Assembly (NCBI RefSeq): GCF_945859685.1
Contig: NC_079148.1
Coordinates: forward strand, 48,929,946 to 48,993,945
Length of the DNA stretch: 64,000 bases
Direction: 5' to 3'
Source of the DNA: Eupeodes corollae
Lineage: Eukaryota > Arthropoda > Insecta > Diptera > Syrphidae
Below are positions 52,601-63,790 of this stretch, piece after piece. Each line of letters begins with the position of its first letter. Position 1 is the stretch's first letter. The position numbers and the translations under genes are program-made. The notes beneath the pieces were generated by a model. The model ran no database searches. It was not told the origin of the DNA and saw only the letters and a program-made list of their open reading frames with translations.

Positions 52601-52860
52601 AGATGGCTAGGTCATGTAGAGTGGATGGACATCAACGCTCCAGCCCGGAAAGTCTTCGAATCCAATCCCGAGGGACGGCGCAGTAGAGGAAGACCGCGAC
52701 TCAGGTGGCGCACCCAGGTGGGAGAGGACCTCAACCAACTTGGCGTGCGAAACTGGAGACAGCTAGCTAGGGACCGAGCTGGCTGGAGACGCATGTTGGT
52801 TGAGGCCCAGGTCCGCCCGGACTGTAGCGCTACCTTAAGTAGTAAGTGTTAAGGGTAATT
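49682..52860 (+). mobile_element. RTE-like LINE, copy 2 (longest, dead)
   Basis: Nearly complete coding part of an RTE-clade LINE. The start overlaps the end of the 5' UTR (gttgaactacttagtgaacacc, as in copy 1). The product would combine an APE endonuclease with reverse transcriptase. The 3' end is near 52855, after which only AT-rich sequence follows. It is very similar to copy 1 at 40.5-42.3 kb, so both stem from recent activity of one family, though each has indels. Confidence 0.85.
49951..52855 (+). pseudogene. RTE endonuclease/reverse transcriptase, frameshifted
   Basis: Endonuclease blocks: MWNVRSLNRRRAAEQLAVAL, ITAIQEVRFDGPGKRKLKDC, NISLICAHAPTEEKDEDTKD, broken by a stop at 50367. Reverse transcriptase is open at 51207-51797 (KLKSNKAAGADGIAAELFKA, YRGISLLNIAYKILSAVLFE, GFRPGKSTIDQIFTLRQILE, HHLFIDFKAA then TAA instead of the tyrosine codon). 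After shifts it continues with LLRYADNIDIIGRSK (the YADD has become YADN) and 'EGKTKYMLSSKKD', and ends in 'VQRLRWLGHVEWMDINAPAR' and NWRQLARDRAGWRRMLVEAQ. The changed catalytic residue and many breaks show it is inactive. Confidence 0.85.
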
Positions 52861-54720
52861 AACACAAATAACATTAAAAAATTGAAAAAACAAAAATTAT
52901 AAAATGCACGACTGGTTTGCATGAACTCGCTCATGTATCCAAAAAAGTCTGTTTAAAACTATTACAAAGAAGTTTGTTTTAAAAAATGTAAATGCCATTT
53001 GATTTCTCAAGAAAACCTTATTTTTTTTAAATTTGTATTTTAAAATCGTTTTTGAATTTTAGTTTAAAAATATTTTTGGTCTTGCATTTCAATTTTGTAA
53101 AAAATGATGATTCATTTTCAAGATATCAAATTTCGAAAAAAAATATTATTTGTTTTTAAATTAAAAATAAAAACAATGACATTTTTGGCAGAAAAAAATA
53201 GTTTGGTTCTTGAGAAAACTTAAACACAATATCGGTTCTATGTGAGGACCCTTCTCGAGCAATACAAAAATATTTCTTTATATTGAGGACTACTTTATTC
53301 TTAGTTTGAAAAAAAAAAAATAGGAAAGACATACAGACAAACCGACAAAATCGGGGGACCCACTTTTTTCGACTTCTCTACCATCGTAATGCGATGTTTG
53401 ATTAAAACCTCGAATTCGAATTTGTTTAGGAATGCAAAACTTGCCATACAGGATCTACATATACATATATCAAAAGTAAAAATGACAAAAGGGTTAAACT
53501 AGAATACATTAGAAAAAACGGAACCTCACCGCAAATGCAAATACTGAAGCGATTTTTAATTATCTAGAAAGATTAAAGACTTCATACAAGAGTGATAATA
53601 AGGGAGAGATTCAGTCTATTTTTGTTAAAATTGAAGTAGGTAGAAACACAGATCTTAAAAATGAAGTAGATTTTAATATTTGGACGACAGTGCGAAGTAG
53701 GAAGTAGATTTTTAATTTATTTGAAAAAAAGAAGTTGATCTACTTCATTTTAAGTAAAGTGGTAACGCTGTAATCTAACTTATAAATGTAATACTAAAAA
53801 AAAACCATGTTCAACTCATACATGGTTCGCGTACCGTTTCGAAAAAAAGTTCGAGTGTCCATAGATAGCTTTTTTAAAACTTATAAGCTGGGCTTTACAA
53901 ACATTCAAAAACAAATAATAATACAGTTTTTATTTCATTAAAAATAAAAAATTATTTCGACTAGAATTGATATTGATTCGGGCCTGTTTTGTCGATAAGG
54001 ACCGGCTCGTCGCTTCAAAATTGTATCTACATATTCTTACTTTTACAGCATTATTTTATTTGGGAATGAAAATATAATGATCTCCTCAATTCTCTCCCAG
54101 AAAATAATAGTGCGTTTTTAATTTTTCGTCTTTATTGTCTACCATTTTAATCGACGCGAAGCTTATAATTTTAATTATTTTCGTTTTGTGTATAAACATT
54201 TTTGTTTTATATGATATTTTTTATTTTTTTTTATTTTAATGAAATTCAGTAGCCTTGATGGGGTTCCATGCGGTGAAGTCTTCTATAGTGATAAGGCGGT
54301 AGGTATAGTAAAAATATATATGCGCACAAACCATCCAACCAACCAAGAACCAACAACTGCATCATCAGCAACAGCCACTTAGTTCAATTTAACTGACTTC
54401 AGTGCAATAACCGCCATCACCGCTGCACAGCAGTTCGATACTTGAAACTTTTTTCCAAATTAAAACAAACAAAAATATATATAGCTTCAAGTGGGCCTGT
54501 CGTTTGTCTTTCTTTTTTTTTTGGCGTGGTTGAGGTTTTATTTGTGCACTTAGAAAAAAGAGTCGATTGATTTAAAAGAATATACAAGTATTGTCAGTTA
54601 ATATGTTTCACCCAAAACCCAAAATATCTACAGAAAACCTAAGATCCAGCTTTCAAAATTCCTGTTTTCACATCTAATTTACATAAAGAAGTAAAGAGTA
54701 ATCTTTTAATAAAAATTTCA
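52861..54720. other. No gene; dispersed repeat pieces
   Basis: About 53310-53480 contains 'gacaaaatcgggggacccac' and 'ctaccatcgtaatgcgatgt', a sequence I recall as a frequent dispersed repeat in fly genomes. 53690-53770 has the aagtagatt-rich end motif. A patch near 54330-54430 is rich in caacca/agcaac motifs and less AT-rich. No coding exon recognised. Confidence 0.4.
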
Positions 54721-55640
54721 TATTTATTTATTTATTTATTCGTCTTTCAAGTTACAAAACTTTAAGGAGACTACATTAAATTCAAACATTATATTTACAA
54801 ATTGACAGTGGTAAAAACATAGTGTTACAACAAATTCAATACATCTTTCTTAATATCTAATCTATTTTTATTAAAATCAATTAAAACTCAAATTGGTTAA
54901 AAGCAATACAGGAAGCAGTTATTGGATTATGTTTCGTATAATTTATGCTATGAAAAGGAACATGTATAGAAAAAAAAATTTCTAGGACGCAAATTCCAAG
55001 ATGGAACATACATATCAAACTGAGACAACAAAATTGAACAATTTATGTTAGAGTTGAGCAGATCGCATAAGCAAAGAGTACTGAATACAATTTCTTCTAG
55101 ATAATAAAGGTTTTAAGTCAATTTAAGCACATCTGGTCTTGTTCGAATAATTATAAAGCTTTCGTAAAGCAAATTTTGTAAATCTCTTCTTAACCTTTTA
55201 CAATCCTTAAAATACTTGATTGTGTAAGGGGATTCCATATTATGCAACAATATTCAAGTAAAGGTATTCCAAGGGCTACAAAAAGAGTTTTTAAAGTATA
55301 AGGATCTTCCAACAACTTAGAAGTTGTCAATCCCAACATGGCGTTAGCTTTTGAAATAACATTATCAATTTGTAGAGAAAAGTTTATATTCGAATCAAAA
55401 ATCAAACCAAGATCCTTTTGATTTGTTAACCTCATTAAGAACTGATTCAAAACACATCGGATCCTTTATTTTAGAAAACGTAACAATACTACACTTTTTT
55501 ACATTACAAATTAAACCATATATGAAACATCACTTGGTAATATTATCAATATCCAATTGAATTTTACTAGCATCTGATAAAGATCTTGAGATCATCAGCA
55601 TATAAAGGACATCTAGAACTTTTAATTGAATTCGGTAATT
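54721..55640 (-). mobile_element. Jockey-like LINE, 3' part with repeat tail
   Basis: The plus strand starts with (TTTA)n at 54721-54740, the AAAT-repeat tail of a minus-strand LINE. The coding end at 55190-55450 reads 'NQKDLGLIFDSNINFSLQI', 'ISKANAMLGLTTSKLLEDPY', 'VALGIPLLEYCCIIWNP'. Further upstream (about 55580-55610) is PLYADDLKI, the catalytic YADD block. Several frame changes separate them. Only the last third of ORF2 remains. Confidence 0.8.
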
Positions 55641-55804
55641 CATTTATAAATAAAATGAAAAGGGTTAAATACCACTTACAAACTTTATTGAATAACAAGG
55701 ACTTTATTAAGTTCGATTCATTTGAGGTAATTTTAGATCAGTTTTTGACACATATTGGGCGATATCTCAGCCATAACTTGACGAATGTTGGTTTTAAAGT
55801 GCTC

Positions 55805-56282
55805 AAGAGTTAAATGTTTATCTGCATAAACACGGTTTTCGCGTAGCTCAGCAGTGTCAAATCACATGATCTTGGTGATCAGTTGATATCGCCACGACGA
55901 GAAATTACGCCGACTATAAATGTGTCTTATTCGTTCAAATTGTGTGGCATGTGGTATATCTTGTTGTAGTTGTATTCTTCAATATCAGGCAAAAAGAAGT
56001 CTGTTGTCATATGACCATAACGCTCCGAATTAACGATGACAGTCGTTCCATCGTCGTTTTTGAAGAAGTAAGCGCAACAAACAGTTGTTTTTTGTAGATA
56101 TATTGGCCTCTCTTCAATATAACTTGAGCAATTTTAGGACTCCAAACCAAGTGATAAATGTGCCTTGTAGCTGAAGAAAATTTTGTTTGAAAAATCGCAA
56201 CCATTTGACGTATCTACGACGCAACTATGTGAATGGTCAGTTGGCTTCAGTTGTTGCGTGAGCTGGACTTTATACCTATATG
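55805..56282 (-). mobile_element. Older mariner (B), C-terminal part, interrupted by mariner A
   Basis: On the minus strand: YKVQLTQQLKP, FSNKIFFSYKAHLSLG (the SDEAHF block with Asp to Tyr and Glu to Lys), 'MTTDFFLPDIEEYNYNK', then the SPRSCDL block (aagatcatgtgattt). These belong to the same transposase whose N-terminus lies at 57545-57917. The coding order continues across the inserted mariner A. Confidence 0.75.
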
Positions 56283-57544
56283 TAAAAGGTGTCCCAAAAT
56301 TAACGCAAGATTTGAATTAAATAGAAAACGCCGTTTTTAGTCTTTTGATAGTTATATTTTTATTGACTCGTAAAGTACATAAGATAGGGTTATGTATGGA
56401 ATAACACATCGGACAAATGCCCTCCACGGCTTTGCATGCACATGCGCACTCTTTTGTTGTAATTTTCTATGACCATTCTGCATAAATGTGGCTGAATTTC
56501 GTTGATGCAGCGTTGAATCTCCTCCTTTAATGCACGGGTGGTTGTGGGCTTGTTGACATAGACTTGTGATTTCAAATAACCCATAACAGAAGTCTCATGG
56601 TGGTAAATCACACGATCTAGGAGGCCAATTTTGATCACCGAAACGAGAGAGTACACGACCTGGAAATGTCTCATGCAGTAATTGAATTGTTTCACGGGCT
56701 GTATGACATGTGGCACCGTCTTGTTGAAACCACATATTGGACACATCAATATCATCCAATAATCATGTCGCGATATCGAGCACCAGTAACAGTCACTGCT
56801 TGACCAGCATCATTTGCCTCCAGCCCACAATCCACACCATACAGTCACGCGTTGTGGATGTATATGTTTTTCGACAATCACATGTGCGTTCTCCGAACCC
56901 CAAATGCGGCAATTTTGGCGATTGACAAAGCCATCAAGATGAAAATGTGCTTCATAGCTTAGGATGATTTTGCTCGAAAAATCAGAGTCCATTTGTTGAT
57001 GTTCAATAATCCATTCAACGAACTCTCTTCTCTGTCCATGGTCATTAGGCTTCAATTGTTGTGTTAATTGAATTTTGTAAGCATGAAGACACAGATCTTT
57101 GGTGAGTATACGCTGTAGAGAGGTTCTTGAAATTTGCAATTCTTGTCCACGACGTCTAATTGAGGTTCCTGGATTGTCAGCAACACTCCCACGCACTGCT
57201 TCGACATTCACATTTGAACGGCTTGTTTTTGGACGACCAGTGTGTTTGGCGTCTCCAACGGATCCAGTCTCCATGAATTTTTCAATTAATCTCTTCACAG
57301 TTGACGAAGTTAAAACACTATTCCGACCATATTTTGTATGAAATTTTCGAACTGCAGCCGCCAAGCTTTCACTATTTTTGAAATATTCTTAAATAATGAA
57401 GACACGTTGTTCTATCGTGTAACGCTCCATTTTTAATAACCCTATACTGTTAGCTGTCAAATTGCTTTTTTTTCAGGGTTGCCAACACTTCACTGCACAA
57501 ATGGCGGAAAATTCAAATCTTGCGTTAATTTTGGGACACCCTTA
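56283..57544 (-). mobile_element. Mariner-type transposon A, inserted into mariner B
   Basis: About 1.26 kb bounded by inverted repeats GGTGTCCCAAAATTAACGCA (from 56288) and TGCGTTAATTTTGGGACACC (to 57540), extending to 31 bp with the following agatttgaatt. TA flanks are at 56283-56284 and 57543-57544. Length, ends and TA target are typical of Tc1/mariner. The transposase is on the minus strand. Confidence 0.9.
56390..57430 (-). pseudogene. Mariner A transposase with stop, frameshifts and lost catalytic Asp
   Basis: From ATG at 57430 to the stop at 56390 is 1041 nt, the usual 346-residue length. MERYTIEQRVFII is followed by an in-frame TAA, then the helix-turn-helix region (LTSSTVKRLIEKFMETGSVG, AKHTGRPKTSRS) and the catalytic domain. 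The first Asp block reads ILSYEAHFHLDG instead of SDEAHF, so the catalytic Asp is Tyr. The second (FQQDGATCHTARETIQLL) and third (RSCDLPP) Asps remain, in shifted frames around 56810-56600. The end is VYVNKPTTTRALKEEIQRCI ... RGGHLSDVLFHT. It is inactive. Confidence 0.85.
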
Positions 57545-57960
57545 ATTTAGGTGTAGATCCAAATGCAAAATACGCAATAATGTCCAGTAAGACAGTCCTA
57601 ATTCCTGAAAACGGAAGAATCGATAAATTCGGGTCTTCGGCAACATTTTCACTTACAACAGCAATATTTTCAGTGGAAAGAGCGAAACGTTGATGCACAG
57701 ACCTTACAATATCTGTAACCAATCCAGTCTCAAATTTCTTCACAATTTTGCCAATTGCTTGCGTTATTAGACGATTATGTAAACCATAATCTCCTCTTAA
57801 AGCACGATATATGGCTGTGACAGAATCACGATCTTTGTAGCAGGTTTTAAGAATTTGTATGCTTTGTGTGATAGTTAAGCGATTCATTTTCGTTAATGTC
57901 AGACTTTCAACCAACAAAAGAATAAAAGAAATTGATTAAACAACTTAGTTTGACAGTCCA
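57545..57960 (-). mobile_element. Older mariner (B), N-terminal part
   Basis: The minus-strand frame begins near 57886 as MNRLTITQSIQILKTCYKDR, then SVTAIYRALRGDYGLHNRLI and QAIGKIVKKFETGLVTDIVR. This is the helix-turn-helix N-terminus of a mariner transposase. It degenerates after VAEDPN and is cut by mariner A at 57544. Terminal sequence like tgggacaccctcc near 58045 could be its outer end. Confidence 0.75.
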
Positions 57961-58055
57961 ATACTTTTGAAACTGCAAAATGGATTACCCGGTATTCAAA
58001 AGATATTAGATCCCAGGTTTCCTTCTTTAGTGGGACTGAGGATGTGGGACACCCT

Positions 58056-59680
58056 CCATATGGACCAACATTTATTAAATCAAGAAGGAAAAAAACAAGG
58101 ACTTTACGTTTTTAAATGAAATTAAGTAAAATATAGGGTTTTGTAATAAGAGGTTTATGTTGGTATTTAAATAAAATAAGTATTTTTATGAAAAATCAGG
58201 TAATTTTGTTCATTCCCAATGCGCACCTCAATAACTTAACTTAATCTTGACACCAAACAAATAATTCTTTGAGTGTTAAATTTCAATATCCCACTGGAAA
58301 ATTGTAATTGCCTCTTCGAAAAATAACACGGTCATACGACTTTTCTTACAAAACTGCGGTTTGTTCATTTGGTTTTGTAGTACAAGCGCATTTTTTGTTG
58401 TTTTACAAATTGAAAGCATTGCTGAATCGTACATATATCGTTCCAAACGACATTTGAACGATATCATTTATTTCAAATTTGGAACTTAACTATTTTTCAC
58501 TTGAAGGGAGTACAAGAAGGCTGAAATTTGAGGATCTAGGAATCATTCTCTTTCCATTGCTGTGCCTATCTTGGAAAAGTTATGGGCAAAATTGCACGTT
58601 GAAACATTAAATGCGAATATCTCGCTTAATACGCGTCCTAGATGGTCAAAAGTTGGCTCTTAGAGGGCATTTTTTGAACTCCATTATTTCTTGGTCTAGA
58701 CCACCAAGAGGGCTAAAATGTGATCAAGGAATTATTCCCTTTCCAATGCTGTGCATACCTTTGAAAAAGACCAATTTTACAAAAAGTTATGGGCAAAATG
58801 CCCAAATTCTAGTCAACTTTCCAATAATGTTGCCTTAATTGGAAGGCAATTTTTCCATGCTGGCCAATCAGATACTAGAAACTTAATACTTTCTTTCTCT
58901 CTTTCTTTCAAGTCTCTCGTGTTGTCTGAATATAAAAAAATTTCAGAATAGCGTGATCAAATGTCGTAATTTTAACTTTTCATATGTTTAAAATGACAAC
59001 TGCCCAAAGAGCAAGTTGTTTAAAATGAAATCTTTTACTGTTTACCTCTTTAAAGGCAGGCCTTTTACATTTTCTTATCTTAGCTTCTTTTCAGGATTTG
59101 AGGCTCTACAGCTAAATTTATTGATTCCAACCATTTTTGTCAGTGTAGTTATGTATTGCAATAAGAGTCAATGAAACAAGACTTATTCCAACTAAAAAAG
59201 TTGTTTTTATTTATTGAAATTTAAACCAATTGAAATTGTTTTTTTTATGCTGTTTTTTTTTTATTTTTTATTTCATTCATTTTGTTGCAATTTAGTTTTT
59301 AGATTGCTGTTTTGAATGGCACTTATAGCCAAATCGGTTGACTGGGTATGCTAAAGTTTGTGCTAGGTACAAAAGTTAATTAAAAAAAGAAATGAGATAA
59401 GCTATTGCTCATAATTATTCAAGTTCAAATGTTATGTATGCTCAAAAATAAAAAAAGAAATTTAAATGGAATATCTGAAAATGAAATATGTATATTCGTT
59501 GTAAATAATTTGTTTCTAAATTTATATAAATGGAAATGGAATTTGAATTTAAAAGAGTTGAATGTTGTGTATAGTATTGAAAAAAGTCTGATGAGGACTA
59601 AAATTCGTTTATGTTGTATTCCAGGTCCTAATGCTGGTTTTTGGGTTATAGTCAAAATTTCTATGAGTAGATGACTTAAG
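58056..59680. other. No gene recognised; imperfect internal duplication
   Basis: The motif 'ctttccattgctgtgc...aaaagttatgggcaaaatt' at about 58548-58595 recurs at 58740-58800 (ctttccaatgctgtgc...aaaagttatgggcaaaatg), a diverged tandem duplication of roughly 200-bp period. Otherwise AT-rich DNA without a supported gene. Confidence 0.4.
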
Positions 59681-59684
59681 ACCA

Positions 59685-60640
59685 AATTTTCACTCTACGC
59701 CAAATCCTGGAAAAGATCCAAGAACATAACAACGAAACACATCATCTTTTCATCGATTTTAAAGCAGCTTATGACAGTGTAGACAGGAACGAACTACACT
59801 GTGCCATGTTGAGTTTTGGTATTCCTACCAAACTGATACGACTTATCAGAATGGCGCTGGAAAATTCTCGTTGCTGCGTCAAAATTGGACCCCGAGGCCC
59901 TCGACAAGGCGATGCGCTGTCATGTCATGTAGCTGCTTCAATATTGTTCTTGAAAGAGTGGTGCGTAACACTAACGCCAATACAAGTGGCACCATCTTCT
60001 AAAAATCCACACAATATCTTGGATATGCAGATGACATCGACATTATGGGAAGAACCAAACGAGTAGCGACGGGTGCTTTCTCTAATGACGAGGCGAAGAA
60101 AATGGGTCTTGACATTTACAAGGACAAAACGAAGTATCTACTGTCATCAAATAGAGTCGATTCACACCGTAGACTTGGTCAAAATGTGACAATTGATAGG
60201 TACAACTTTGAGGTGGTAAACGAATTTGTTTATCTGGGCACTGCTGATAATTCTGCAAATGAGATCAGCGCAGAGATCAAACGCAGAATTACCCGCTGTT
60301 TCTTTGGCCTAAGTAAACAACTGAGGAATAAGGCTCTATCGCGAAGTACCAAAGGGACACTGTACAAAACATTAATCATCACAGTCTTGCTGTATGGTGC
60401 AAAGGCATGGACCCTGGCGGATGAAGGATCTCTTGGTATCTTTTAGAGCAAGGTTCTGCGAACGATCTATGGTCCGGTTTGGTCAGGAATTATACGAGCT
60501 GTGCAGCGACGCACAGCGGCCGACGCACGTCAACTTGGTATTCGAAACTGGAGGCAACAAGCTAGAGATCGAGTAAGCTGACGAAAGTTATTACTTGAGG
60601 CCCAGGAGCACAATGCGCTGTAGCGCCAACTAAAGTAAAA
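59685..60640 (+). mobile_element. RTE-like LINE, copy 3 (3' part, other subfamily)
   Basis: Broken frames read TLRQILEKIQEHNNETHHLF, IDFKAAYDSVDRNELHCAML (with YDS intact), SFGIPTKLIRLIRMALENSR, then GYADDIDIMG as YADD block near 60020-60050, 'MGLDIYKDKTKYLLSSNRV', and 'NFEVVNEFVYLGTADNSANE'. It ends near 60630 with 'tgtagcgccaactaaag', comparable to tgtagcgctaccttaag at the end of copy 2. It is clearly diverged from copies 1 and 2. Confidence 0.85.
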
Positions 60641-60881
60641 GTAAGTAATATGACTTAAGAAATCCAAAAAGAACACATCTTACAGAGTCAATTTGACATA
60701 ACTGACTGTGCCAATAAGAGCTACAGTTTTCCTTTTCCTTCGAAAAGAAATGAAAGAGGTTTCATTTTGAGACCGACTTGTCGCTTTTGAAGCTGTCATC
60801 TTTTGACAATTGATACGTAAAAACAGCGCTATTGTACTAATAACGAAATAATAATCGCTTTTAAGTATTGTAATTGTAAAA

Positions 60882-60958
60882 ATGTCATGAAAAGTGCCTT
60901 CTCAAATAAGCCGTTCGGATTCAGCCTAAAAATTGTAGGTCCCTTCCAACCCTGACAT
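60882..60958 (+). mobile_element. SINE fragment
   Basis: tgtcatgaaaagtgccttct followed by caaataagccgttcggattc and aaaattgtaggt matches the body of the SINE at 48590-48650. Confidence 0.55.
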
Positions 60959-60959
60959 T

Positions 60960-61866
60960 ACTCACACTCCGGAATTAGATGACGGTGATTTTCAACAACC
61001 TTACACAATTAATGAAACAAATAAAATTTTGCATTAAGAAAGTTTTTTTGAAACTGTTATTTTTCGGAGATGTGATCAAAATTGTCCACCAAAATTTTGT
61101 GGTAACACCTTAAGACTTTCTTTTTGTAGGCATACATATGAAAGGAAAGATTATTGACAAAACCCCACAATCGAACGTAAAGATAGAAATCGTGAAGTTA
61201 TCAAGGACATACAACATCAAATGTGTGAATTGGGCATGCACATCAATATAAATATACAATTTTTTACTGATAAACCCCACAGAAATGATTTAAAAATAAA
61301 GCTTCATCTAAGTCGATTACAATTGGTATTTTTTCAGAATTTTAATCCAGATTATACACAACGTGGGAAGATTAACACGAACACTTTAAATGAAAGCCCT
61401 TGACGCTTAACATATGTAAAAATAACACTTTAATTGATCTATTAATTATTTTTTTTTCTTCAAAACCAAACAAATATTCTTTCTTTTGTTATTTAGAGAC
61501 ATGATGCCTTCGTACAAGCATATAAATAATTTTGGTTTAAGGAAAGGATAGATAATTATATCCTCTTGACTCCTGACTCGAGATAAGACTTAAATTATTA
61601 CATGAAAATGGTTTTCAATGCCTAACCAACAAAAAACACTTTATTCATGATATTGAATGAATAGAAACTTATAAGCCGATTTTAACCATCGTGTGTACCC
61701 TTTTGGCTTTCAAAAGGCTTACATCCCCAAACACACATATGCACAGTACATACATACATCAATCTAAAAATACACTACTCAATTTATCAAATAAGTAGGT
61801 ATACACTCCACTATACTCGTATATTTACATCTGCACAGCTATGGTCAAAATATTAAGAACATTTTT
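60960..61866. other. No gene recognised
   Basis: AT-rich, short frames only, with tacatacata-type simple repeats near 61735-61760. Confidence 0.4.
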
Positions 61867-63298
61867 TAACTTCCCATAGGAAGTTATTGTAATGGGTCCG
61901 ATTTGTCAAATTGAAAATTTTGACATTTCTCGACGTTTCAAGGTCCCTAGAGTCGAAATAAAAGATTTTTAGAAAGATGTCTGTGCGTGCGTGTGTACGT
62001 ACGTTTGTACGTCCGTACGTCCGTACGTCCGTACGTCCGTACGTTCGCGACGTTTTTTTCGTGGTCCATAGCTCAAGAACTAGAAGAGATATCGACTTCA
62101 AATAAATTTTGTTATACAGATAATAAGGCAGAAAGATGCAGAAAGGGCTCTCAACAAAATTGCGTGGGTGGTTTTTTTACTATAGCAGTTTGAAAAAAAG
62201 GTGAAAATTTTGGTTAACCCTAAATATCTTACGAACCAAAAACGCTAGAGACTTGAATTAAATTTTATATAATAGATTGTAACGTGATACCAAACACGTA
62301 TATTTTTTGAAAAAAATCAATATAACGGTTTTTTTTTTTAAATCAATAAAACTGAAAAAAAAATTTGTCACCTCCAAAATTTTACGACTGAAATATGATT
62401 TTATCTCTAAAACAATTTTGTGCAACGAAGAATAATGTTTTTGACATCTGATAAAATTTTGAGAAAAATCTAATTGACAGTTTTTTTATAAAAAATAAAA
62501 ATCTAAAAAAAAACATTACTCGAAGTTCGTAAAAATTGAATATCGATTCAAATATCTTTTCAAAAACTTGAAATTAAGGCTTCAATTTTATTTTAGCTTA
62601 TAAGAAATATTGTTTTTAACATTCTAAAAAATTTTGAGAAAAATCAAATTGACAGTTTTTTTTACAAAAAATAAAAACCTAAACAAAAAATTTATAAAAG
62701 TTGGTAAAAATTGATTTTCGACTCAAATATCTTTTCAAAACTTTGAGATATTGGCTTTTATTTACTTTTATCTTTCAAAAAATCTTGTTGTCAACATTCA
62801 GTTAAAGTTTGAAAAAAATCGAATTGACAGTTTTTTTACAAAAAATAAAAACCTAAAAAAAAAATTATTAAAATTGGTAAAAATTGATTTTCGACTCAAA
62901 TATCTTTTCAAAACTTTGAGATATTGGCTTTAGTTATCTTTTATCTTTCAAAAAATCTTGTTGTCAACATACAATTAAAGTTTGAAAAAAATCGAATTGA
63001 CAGTTTTTTTTACAAAAAATAAAAACCTAAAAAAAATAATTTATAAAAGTTGGTAAAAATTTACTTTCGGCTCAAATAGCTTTTCAAAACTTAAAAATAT
63101 TGGCTTGAAACTTATTTTATTTCACAGAAAATATTGTTTTCGATATTCAGTAATTTTTATATAAAAATCCAACAGTCCCTTTTTTCATATCAAAAATAAA
63201 ATCTACAAAAAATAGTACGCAAATTTGGTAAAAATTGATACGAGTACATAAAGACAAACTTTTAAGCAAGACAAATCGACAGACGGGATGGGAAGTTA
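61867..63298. repeat. Unnamed repeat element with internal ~174-bp tandem units, complete copy
   Basis: The ends TAACTTCCCAT (61867 on) and ATGGGAAGTTA (to 63298) are inverted repeats. After an 8-bp microsatellite (61990-62045) and a conserved single-copy part (62060-62400), units of about 174 bp follow. Each contains 'ttggtaaaaattgattttcg' or a close form, with starts near 62527, 62701, 62874, 63050 and 63224. The reading frames in it are short and Lys/Ile-rich, so I see no protein. A broken copy is at 30180-31590. Confidence 0.7.
61990..62045 (+). repeat. GTACGTCC-type 8-bp microsatellite
   Basis: A run of about six units of gtacgtcc/gtccgtac flanked by gtgcgtgcgtgt, ending in gttcgcgacg. 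It is CpG-rich within AT-rich DNA. Confidence 0.85.
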
Positions 63299-63790
63299 TC
63301 AGTGTGGGTCGCATCCCAGCCTCTTTTTACTTTTGAATTTAACTGCGATACACTAAAATAAAAAATATTTTGTAGTGAATAATAGTGACATATCCATAAG
63401 TAAGACTGCGATAGAAGACCGAAAAATTGAAAAAAAAATCAAAAAAACCAAATATTGCTCTGATTTCAAAAGGAAAATATAACTTTTGTTTTCGAGTGGT
63501 ATTTTCAATAACTGGACCTGAATCTTACTAAGAATAATTCCATTGAACATAAGATTGAAGGGATTGGACATAAACCTTCTCACAAAGCGAATCTTTTGAG
63601 AAATGTCAATTATATGTGATAATTAACTCTTCAAGAAAAATTTCAGTTCCAAGTAAGAAAACAAAATTGATTTTTCTCAATAAAAATAAGGGTCTTTAAA
63701 CTATATATACACACATAGAGACTTTAAAGCCACTTACGGTAGCATAGCCGGGATAAAACTTTATAAGGCCGTGAGAGAATCGCCAAAAAA
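63299..63790. other. No gene recognised
   Basis: AT-rich DNA between the repeat element and the final LINE fragment. Confidence 0.4.

Noticed and set aside
52472..52852. 126-codon frame as a host gene
   Set aside because: Its sequence (RLRWLGHVEWM.., GRPRLRW..) is the usual C-terminal end of RTE-type LINE proteins and continues the pseudogene upstream.
59405..59685. Frames of 86-89 codons on both strands
   Set aside because: Low-complexity Lys/Asn/Phe frames in AT-rich DNA directly before the RTE fragment; no motif.
61990..62045. Tandem units as a CRISPR array
   Set aside because: Eight-bp units without spacers, inside a eukaryotic repeat element; a microsatellite.
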